NCBI GenBank assembly: GCA_021613375.1
Contig: CM038717.1
Location: 38,167,336 to 38,231,335 of the forward strand
Length of the DNA: 64,000 bases
Direction of reading: 5' to 3'
Source: Megaleporinus macrocephalus
Lineage: Eukaryota > Chordata > Actinopteri > Characiformes > Anostomidae
Below the pieces are notes generated by a model. It was not told where the DNA came from, ran no database searches, and saw only the letters and a program-made list of their open reading frames with translations. A program made the position numbers and the translations under genes. Positions 57,381 through 64,000 of this stretch are shown here, one piece after another (the first letter of the stretch is position 1; each line of letters begins with the position of its first letter).

Positions 57381-57594
57381 ACGTTGCAGATTTTGAAGCT
57401 GCATTCTCGTGGCTAGAACACACACCCTGGAGAATTCTGGAAAGAATAGTCAAGAAACGTTCTCAAAGAGTGATGGGCGGCTTTTACGAAGAGTGTCTGC
57501 TCCTGTGCTTAACTCCCTGGCTTTTGGAACGGAGAAGCATGAAGCCGATTGTTTTCGCCCCGGCAAGATTTCTGATAAGGCGCGCTAAAGGTCA

Positions 57595-57666
57595 TGCGTT
57601 GGCCGGGAATCGAACCCGGATCAATTGCTTGGAAGGCAGCTATGCTCACCATTATACCACCAATGT
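57595..57666 (-). pseudogene. tRNA-Gly(TCC)-like, unit 3
   Basis: Same mismatches as unit 1. 5' flank ccggg. Confidence 0.75.
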
Positions 57667-57785
57667 CCGGGAAAAGTAGCGGTGGTGTTCCCTAAAGGGA
57701 AAAGCATGCAGCTTGCTGCTCAAATGATTTCTAACAGAAACTTCTTGATAGATTTTGTGATAACAGAGCCCTTGCTTAAACTTTG

Positions 57786-57858
57786 GTTTCTGTAGTGTAG
57801 CGGTTATCACGTTCGCTTTACACGCGAAAGGTCCCCGGTTCGACCCCGGGCAGAAACA
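57786..57858 (+). tRNA. tRNA-Val(TAC), unit 4
   Basis: Identical to the unit 2 gene. Confidence 0.97.
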
Positions 57859-58068
57859 CGTCTGGGTGGGTTTCTTTTGTCACCCTGCGGAGGCGGTATT
57901 GCTGCTGTTGTTTAAGCTTTTGTTTAAATGTCTGGCTGTGCAAGTGATTGCCAATTTATCAACCAGACGTAGTCCTGGTTAGTATAACGAACAGGGTCTG
58001 CGCCTTTCAGGCGGCCGGACTGAAAGAGCGCGAAGCCCACGTTTCTTCCCAAGGGGCGCTAAAGGACA

Positions 58069-58140
58069 TGCGTTGGCCGGGAATCGAACCCGGGTCAACT
58101 GCTTGGAAGGCAGCTATGCTCACCACTATACCACCAACGC
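58069..58140 (-). tRNA. tRNA-Gly(TCC), unit 4
   Basis: Identical to the unit 1 gene. Confidence 0.95.
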
Positions 58141-58380
58141 CTGGAAATCAAACGCGGAGGTGTCCCTTAAAGGAAAATGACAGGCGGATTGGCGTGGAAG
58201 TGATTTTCAAAAGAAACTCCTGGCTAAAATTTGCGATTACAGAGCCCTGGCTTTAGCTGTGGTTTCTGTTGTGTAGCGGTCATCACGTTGGTGTTACACG
58301 CATTCTCTTATCGGACGAGTAAAACCAACTTTGGAAACGGCCATCATCTGTCACAATTGCAAGGTTGAGAGCGTTCAGTA

Positions 58381-58454
58381 GGCCGGTTAGCTCAGTTGGT
58401 TAGAGCGTGGTGCTAATAACGCCAAGGTCGCGGGTTCGATCCCCGTACGGGCCA
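58381..58454 (+). tRNA. tRNA-Ile(AAT), unit 4
   Basis: Identical to the unit 1 gene. Confidence 0.97.
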
Positions 58455-58605
58455 CGTGAGGTTTTGCACCATGTTGCGCCAAGCTCGGCCTGCTTCGTTT
58501 AAGTAGAGACCTGGAAGCTTTCTTGCCGTCGACGTGCAAGATGGGAAAAGACGCCGCAAATTTACTACGTGTCGCCAAAAACAAGGAGCACGGAGCAGAC
58601 CACGC

Positions 58606-58678
58606 TGGAGAATGCGGGCATCGATCCCGCTACCTCTCGCATGCTAAGCGAGCGCTCTACCATTTGAGCTAATTCCCC
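58606..58678 (-). tRNA. tRNA-Ala(AGC), unit 4
   Basis: Identical to the unit 1 gene. Confidence 0.96.
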
Positions 58679-58892
58679 ACGTCGCAGATTTTGAAGCTGC
58701 ATTCTCGTGGCTAGAACACACACCCTGGAGAATTCTGGACAGAACAGTCAAGAAACGTTCTCAAAGAGTGATGGGCGGCTTTTACGAAGAGTGTCTGCTC
58801 CTGTGCTTAACTCCCTGGCTTTTGGAACGGAGAAGCACGAAGCCGATTGTTTTCGCCCCGGCAAGATTTCTGATAAGGCGCGCTAAAGGTCA

Positions 58893-58964
58893 TGCGTTGG
58901 CCGGGAATCGAACCCGGATCAATTGCTTGGAAGGCAGCTATGCTCACCATTATACCACCAATGT
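58893..58964 (-). pseudogene. tRNA-Gly(TCC)-like, unit 4
   Basis: Same mismatches. 5' flank cctggg, as in unit 2. Confidence 0.75.
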
Positions 58965-59084
58965 CCTGGGAAAAGTAGCGGTGGTGTTCCCTAAAGGGAA
59001 AAGCATGCAGCTTGCTGCTCAAATGATTTCTAACAGAAACTTCTTGATAGATTTTGTGATAACAGAGCCCTTGCTTAAACTTTG

Positions 59085-59157
59085 GTTTCTGTAGTGTAGC
59101 GGTTATCACGTTCGCTTTACACGCGAAAGGTCCCCGGTTCGACCCCGGGCAGAAACA
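59085..59157 (+). tRNA. tRNA-Val(TAC), unit 5
   Basis: Identical to the unit 2 gene. Confidence 0.97.
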
Positions 59158-59367
59158 CGTCTGGGTGGGTTTCTTTTGTCACCCTGCGGAGGCGGTATTG
59201 CTGCTGTTGTTTAAGCTTTTGTTTAAATGTCTGGCTGTGCAAGTGATTGCCAATTTATCAACCAGACGTAGTCCTGGTTAGTATAACGAACAGGGTCTGC
59301 GCCTTTCAGGCGGCCGGACTGAAAGAGCGCGAAGCCCACGTTTCTTCCCAAGGGGCGCTAAAGGACA

Positions 59368-59439
59368 TGCGTTGGCCGGGAATCGAACCCGGGTCAACTG
59401 CTTGGAAGGCAGCTATGCTCACCACTATACCACCAACGC
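59368..59439 (-). tRNA. tRNA-Gly(TCC), unit 5
   Basis: Identical to the unit 1 gene. Confidence 0.95.
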
Positions 59440-59679
59440 CTGGAAATCAAACGCGGAGGTGTCCCTTAAAGGAAAATGACAGGCGGATTGGCGTGGAAGT
59501 GATTTTCAAAAGAAACTCCTGGCTAAAATTTGCGATTACAGAGCCCTGGCTTTAGCTGTGGTTTCTGTTGTGTAGCGGTCATCACGTTGGTGTTACACGC
59601 ATTCTCTTATCGGACGAGTAAAACCAACTTTGGAAACGGCCATCATCTGTCACAATTGCAAGGTTGAGAGCGTTCAGTA

Positions 59680-59753
59680 GGCCGGTTAGCTCAGTTGGTT
59701 AGAGCGTGGTGCTAATAACGCCAAGGTCGCGGGTTCGATCCCCGTACGGGCCA
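59680..59753 (+). tRNA. tRNA-Ile(AAT), unit 5
   Basis: Identical to the unit 1 gene. Confidence 0.97.
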
Positions 59754-59904
59754 CGTGAGGTTTTGCACCATGTTGCGCCAAGCTCGGCCTGCTTCGTTTA
59801 AGTAGAGACCTGGAAGCTTTCTTGCCGTCGACGTGCAAGATGGGAAAAGACGCCGCAAATTTACTACGTGTCGCCAAAAACAAGGAGCACGGAGCAGACC
59901 ACGC

Positions 59905-59977
59905 TGGAGAATGCGGGCATCGATCCCGCTACCTCTCGCATGCTAAGCGAGCGCTCTACCATTTGAGCTAATTCCCC
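59905..59977 (-). tRNA. tRNA-Ala(AGC), unit 5
   Basis: Identical to the unit 1 gene. Confidence 0.96.
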
Positions 59978-60191
59978 ACGTCGCAGATTTTGAAGCTGCA
60001 TTCTCGTGGCTAGAACACACACCCTGGAGAATTCTGGACAGAACAGTCAAGAAACGTTCTCAAAGAGTGATGGGCGGCTTTTACGAAGAGTGTCTGCTCC
60101 TGTGCTTAACTCCCTGGCTTTTGGAACGGAGAAGCATGAAGCCGATTGTTTTCGCCCCGGCAAGATTTCTGATAAGGCGCGCTAAAGGTCA

Positions 60192-60263
60192 TGCGTTGGC
60201 CGGGAATCGAACCCGGATCAATTGCTTGGAAGGCAGCTATGCTCACCATTATACCACCAATGT
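60192..60263 (-). pseudogene. tRNA-Gly(TCC)-like, unit 5
   Basis: Same mismatches. 5' flank ctggg. Confidence 0.75.
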
Positions 60264-60382
60264 CTGGGAAAAGTAGCGGTGGTGTTCCCTAAAGGGAAAA
60301 GCATGCAGCTTGCTGCTCAAATGATTTCTAACAGAAACTTCTTGATAGATTTTGTGATAACAGAGCCCTTGCTTAAACTTTG

Positions 60383-60455
60383 GTTTCTGTAGTGTAGCGG
60401 TTATCACGTTCGCTTTACACGCGAAAGGTCCCCGGTTCGACCCCGGGCAGAAACA
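60383..60455 (+). tRNA. tRNA-Val(TAC), unit 6
   Basis: Identical to the unit 2 gene. Confidence 0.97.
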
Positions 60456-60665
60456 CGTCTGGGTGGGTTTCTTTTGTCACCCTGCGGAGGCGGTATTGCT
60501 GCTGTTGTTTAAGCTTTTGTTTAAATGTCTGGCTGTGCAAGTGATTGCCAATTTATCAACCAGACGTAGTCCTGGTTAGTATAACGAACAGGGTCTGCGC
60601 CTTTCAGGCGGCCGGACTGAAAGAGCGCGAAGCCCACGTTTCTTCCCAAGGGGCGCTAAAGGACA

Positions 60666-60737
60666 TGCGTTGGCCGGGAATCGAACCCGGGTCAACTGCT
60701 TGGAAGGCAGCTATGCTCACCACTATACCACCAACGC
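60666..60737 (-). tRNA. tRNA-Gly(TCC), unit 6
   Basis: Identical to the unit 1 gene. Confidence 0.95.
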
Positions 60738-60977
60738 CTGGAAATCAAACGCGGAGGTGTCCCTTAAAGGAAAATGACAGGCGGATTGGCGTGGAAGTGA
60801 TTTTCAAAAGAAACTCCTGGCTAAAATTTGCGATTACAGAGCCCTGGCTTTAGCTGTGGTTTCTGTTGTGTAGCGGTCATCACGTTGGTGTTACACGCAT
60901 TCTCTTATCGGACGAGTAAAACCAACTTTGGAAACGGCCATCATCTGTCACAATTGCAAGGTTGAGAGCGTTCAGTA

Positions 60978-61051
60978 GGCCGGTTAGCTCAGTTGGTTAG
61001 AGCGTGGTGCTAATAACGCCAAGGTCGCGGGTTCGATCCCCGTACGGGCCA
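60978..61051 (+). tRNA. tRNA-Ile(AAT), unit 6
   Basis: Identical to the unit 1 gene. Confidence 0.97.
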
Positions 61052-61202
61052 CGTGAGGTTTTGCACCATGTTGCGCCAAGCTCGGCCTGCTTCGTTTAAG
61101 TAGAGACCTGGAAGCTTTCTTGCCGTCGACGTGCAAGATGGGAAAAGACGCCGCAAATTTACTACGTGTCGCCAAAAACAAGGAGCACGGAGCAGACCAC
61201 GC

Positions 61203-61275
61203 TGGAGAATGCGGGCATCGATCCCGCTACCTCTCGCATGCTAAGCGAGCGCTCTACCATTTGAGCTAATTCCCC
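61203..61275 (-). tRNA. tRNA-Ala(AGC), unit 6
   Basis: Identical to the unit 1 gene. Confidence 0.96.
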
Positions 61276-61489
61276 ACGTCGCAGATTTTGAAGCTGCATT
61301 CTCGTGGCTAGAACACACACCCTGGAGAATTCTGGACAGAACAGTCAAGAAACGTTCTCAAAGAGTGATGGGCGGCTTTTACGAAGAGTGTCTGCTCCTG
61401 TGCTTAACTCCCTGGCTTTTGGAACGGAGAAGCACGAAGCCGATTGTTTTCGCCCCGGCAAGATTTCTGATAAGGCGCGCTAAAGGTCA

Positions 61490-61561
61490 TGCGTTGGCCG
61501 GGAACCGAACCCGGATCAATTGCTTGGAAGGCAGCTATGCTCACCATTATACCACCAATGT
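61490..61561 (-). pseudogene. tRNA-Gly(TCC)-like, unit 6, with B-box change
   Basis: Same mismatches as the other units plus a unique change in the T-loop (B-box GGTTCGGTTCC instead of GGTTCGATTCC; + strand 'ggaaccgaac' at 61501). Free variation here supports loss of function. Confidence 0.75.
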
Positions 61562-61680
61562 CTGGGAAAAGTAGCGGTGGTGTTCCCTAAAGGGAAAAGC
61601 ATGCAGCTTGCTGCTCAAATGATTTCTAACAGAAACTTCTTGATAGATTTTGTGATAACAGAGCCCTTGCTTAAACTTTG

Positions 61681-61753
61681 GTTTCTGTAGTGTAGCGGTT
61701 ATCACGTTCGCTTTACACGCGAAAGGTCCCCGGTTCGACCCCGGGCAGAAACA
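61681..61753 (+). tRNA. tRNA-Val(TAC), unit 7
   Basis: Identical to the unit 2 gene. Confidence 0.97.
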
Positions 61754-61963
61754 CGTCTGGGTGGGTTTCTTTTGTCACCCTGCGGAGGCGGTATTGCTGC
61801 TGTTGTTTAAGCTTTTGTTTAAATGTCTGGCTGTGCAAGTGATTGCCAATTTATCAACCAGACGTAGTCCTGGTTAGTATAACGAACAGGGTCTGCGCCT
61901 TTCAGGCGGCCGGACTGAAAGAGCGCGAAGCCCACGTTTCTTCCCAAGGGGCGCTAAAGGACA

Positions 61964-62035
61964 TGCGTTGGCCGGGAATCGAACCCGGGTCAACTGCTTG
62001 GAAGGCAGCTATGCTCACCACTATACCACCAACGC
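61964..62035 (-). tRNA. tRNA-Gly(TCC), unit 7
   Basis: Identical to the unit 1 gene. Confidence 0.95.
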
Positions 62036-62275
62036 CTGGAAATCAAACGCGGAGGTGTCCCTTAAAGGAAAATGACAGGCGGATTGGCGTGGAAGTGATT
62101 TTCAAAAGAAACTCCTGGCTAAAATTTGCGATTACAGAGCCCTGGCTTTAGCTGTGGTTTCTGTTGTGTAGCGGTCATCACGTTGGTGTTACACGCATTC
62201 TCTTATCGGACGAGTAAAACCAACTTTGGAAACGGCCATCATCTGTCACAATTGCAAGGTTGAGAGCGTTCAGTA

Positions 62276-62349
62276 GGCCGGTTAGCTCAGTTGGTTAGAG
62301 CGTGGTGCTAATAACGCCAAGGTCGCGGGTTCGATCCCCGTACGGGCCA
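62276..62349 (+). tRNA. tRNA-Ile(AAT), unit 7
   Basis: Identical to the unit 1 gene. Confidence 0.97.
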
Positions 62350-62500
62350 CGTGAGGTTTTGCACCATGTTGCGCCAAGCTCGGCCTGCTTCGTTTAAGTA
62401 GAGACCTGGAAGCTTTCTTGCCGTCGACGTGCAAGATGGGAAAAGACGCCGCAAATTTACTACGTGTCGCCAAAAACAAGGAGCACGGAGCAGACCACGC

Positions 62501-62573
62501 TGGAGAATGCGGGCATCGATCCCGCTACCTCTCGCATGCTAAGCGAGCGCTCTACCATTTGAGCTAATTCCCC
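62501..62573 (-). tRNA. tRNA-Ala(AGC), unit 7
   Basis: Identical to the unit 1 gene. Confidence 0.96.
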
Positions 62574-62787
62574 ACGTCGCAGATTTTGAAGCTGCATTCT
62601 CGTGGCTAGAACACACACCCTGGAGAATTCTGGACAGAACAGTCAAGAAACGTTCTCAAAGAGTGATGGGCGGCTTTTACGAAGAGTGTCTGCTCCTGTG
62701 CTTAACTCCCTGGCTTTTGGAACGGAGAAGCATGAAGCCGATTGTTTTCGCCCCGGCAAGATTTCTGATAAGGCGCGCTAAAGGTCA

Positions 62788-62859
62788 TGCGTTGGCCGGG
62801 AATCGAACCCGGATCAATTGCTTGGAAGGCAGCTATGCTCACCATTATACCACCAATGT
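62788..62859 (-). pseudogene. tRNA-Gly(TCC)-like, unit 7
   Basis: Same mismatches. 5' flank ccggg, as in unit 3. Confidence 0.75.
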
Positions 62860-62978
62860 CCGGGAAAAGTAGCGGTGGTGTTCCCTAAAGGGAAAAGCAT
62901 GCAGCTTGCTGCTCAAATGATTTCTAACAGAAACTTCTTGATAGATTTTGTGATAACAGAGCCCTTGCTTAAACTTTG

Positions 62979-63051
62979 GTTTCTGTAGTGTAGCGGTTAT
63001 CACGTTCGCTTTACACGCGAAAGGTCCCCGGTTCGACCCCGGGCAGAAACA
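62979..63051 (+). tRNA. tRNA-Val(TAC), unit 8
   Basis: Identical to the unit 2 gene. Confidence 0.97.
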
Positions 63052-63261
63052 CGTCTGGGTGGGTTTCTTTTGTCACCCTGCGGAGGCGGTATTGCTGCTG
63101 TTGTTTAAGCTTTTGTTTAAATGTCTGGCTGTGCAAGTGATTGCCAATTTATCAACCAGACGTAGTCCTGGTTAGTATAACGAACAGGGTCTGCGCCTTT
63201 CAGGCGGCCGGACTGAAAGAGCGCGAAGCCCACGTTTCTTCCCAAGGGGCGCTAAAGGACA

Positions 63262-63333
63262 TGCGTTGGCCGGGAATCGAACCCGGGTCAACTGCTTGGA
63301 AGGCAGCTATGCTCACCACTATACCACCAACGC
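63262..63333 (-). tRNA. tRNA-Gly(TCC), unit 8
   Basis: Identical to the unit 1 gene. Confidence 0.95.
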
Positions 63334-63573
63334 CTGGAAATCAAACGCGGAGGTGTCCCTTAAAGGAAAATGACAGGCGGATTGGCGTGGAAGTGATTTT
63401 CAAAAGAAACTCCTGGCTAAAATTTGCGATTACAGAGCCCTGGCTTTAGCTGTGGTTTCTGTTGTGTAGCGGTCATCACGTTGGTGTTACACGCATTCTC
63501 TTATCGGACGAGTAAAACCAACTTTGGAAACGGCCATCATCTGTCACAATTGCAAGGTTGAGAGCGTTCAGTA

Positions 63574-63647
63574 GGCCGGTTAGCTCAGTTGGTTAGAGCG
63601 TGGTGCTAATAACGCCAAGGTCGCGGGTTCGATCCCCGTACGGGCCA
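63574..63647 (+). tRNA. tRNA-Ile(AAT), unit 8
   Basis: Identical to the unit 1 gene. Confidence 0.97.
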
Positions 63648-63798
63648 CGTGAGGTTTTGCACCATGTTGCGCCAAGCTCGGCCTGCTTCGTTTAAGTAGA
63701 GACCTGGAAGCTTTCTTGCCGTCGACGTGCAAGATGGGAAAAGACGCCGCAAATTTACTACGTGTCGCCAAAAACAAGGAGCACGGAGCAGACCACGC

Positions 63799-63871
63799 TG
63801 GAGAATGCGGGCATCGATCCCGCTACCTCTCGCATGCTAAGCGAGCGCTCTACCATTTGAGCTAATTCCCC
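63799..63871 (-). tRNA. tRNA-Ala(AGC), unit 8
   Basis: Identical to the unit 1 gene. The Gly-like partner of this unit would fall just past the window edge. Confidence 0.96.
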
Positions 63872-64000
63872 ACGTCGCAGATTTTGAAGCTGCATTCTCG
63901 TGGCTAGAACACACACCCTGGAGAATTCTGGACAGAACAGTCAAGAAACGTTCTCAAAGAGTGATGGGCGGCTTTTACGAAGAGTGTCTGCTCCTGTGCT

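Larger units (their letters stand above)
53105..64000. repeat. Tandem tRNA gene array, unit about 1,298 bp
   Basis: Successive tRNA-Val starts at 53892, 55189, 56488, 57786, 59085, 60383, 61681 and 62979 give spacings of 1297, 1299, 1298, 1299, 1298, 1298 and 1298. Gene order per unit: Val +, Gly -, Val 5'-half +, Ile +, Ala -, Gly-like -. Val and Gly are convergent, Ile and Ala are convergent, Gly-like and the next Val are divergent. Units differ at only a handful of positions. The array runs off the right edge. Unit 0 (53105-53891) is older and internally deleted. Confidence 0.97.

Noticed and set aside
54054..63449. 102-residue and 108-residue frames repeated on the + strand and 65-residue frames on the - strand of the tRNA array (containing GIEPGS and GIEPATLALL)
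   Set aside because: They are translations through tRNA genes, mostly antisense to Gly (GIEPGS) or Ile (GIEPAT). Such strings are common spurious proteins in databases.

Overview
This is vertebrate nuclear DNA, most likely from a teleost fish. The pointers are one split gene (lhfpl2) with consensus splice sites, several decayed Tc1-type transposons with TA flanks and inverted ends, tRNA-headed SINE copies with GATG tails, long CA/TG, CT and GATG microsatellites, and a tandem nuclear tRNA cluster. There are no operons or bacterial signals. The species cannot be named from the sequence alone.

Layout. 1-28 kb has no recognisable protein gene. It is dominated by tandem repeats: a 20-bp minisatellite (1.3-3.66 kb), a 35-bp minisatellite (5.2-6.6 kb), a composite ATCC array (9.65-10.4 kb), a 46-bp array (18.2-19.0 kb), a TTTAGG-like array (19.0-19.7 kb), and two related G-rich arrays (22.5-23.9 and 26.3-27.8 kb) that are halves of one duplication. 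Two SINE copies, one Tc1 relic, one MITE and two CpG-rich patches lie among them. 28.2-42.6 kb holds lhfpl2 on the + strand: a probable noncoding 5' exon (28156-28378), a first coding exon (30398-30818), a 9.2-kb intron filled with minisatellites and transposon pieces, a last coding exon (40025-40281), and a probable 3' UTR containing a 67-bp minisatellite and ending near an AATAAA at 42602. Together the coding exons specify a 225-residue four-pass membrane protein. 42.6-53 kb is intergenic, with interspersed repeats, a 445-bp hairpin element (47.85-48.3 kb) and a Tc1-like element with both ends present (51.5-52.7 kb).

53.1-64.0 kb is a tandem array of a unit of about 1,298 bp, continuing past the window edge. 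Each unit carries tRNA-Val(TAC) +, tRNA-Gly(TCC) -, a 5'-half tRNA-Val fragment +, tRNA-Ile(AAT) +, tRNA-Ala(AGC) - and a second, decayed tRNA-Gly-like gene -. Seven complete units and a truncated eighth are visible, preceded by an older, internally deleted unit. Near-identity between units means recent amplification or ongoing homogenisation.

The most unusual link in the window is between the two ends. The 20-bp minisatellite unit is an A-box-like sequence identical to the tRNA-like head of the local SINE, and at 8.08-8.26 kb the same unit is seen expanding directly from a SINE head. All repeat copy numbers and identities below are by eye.
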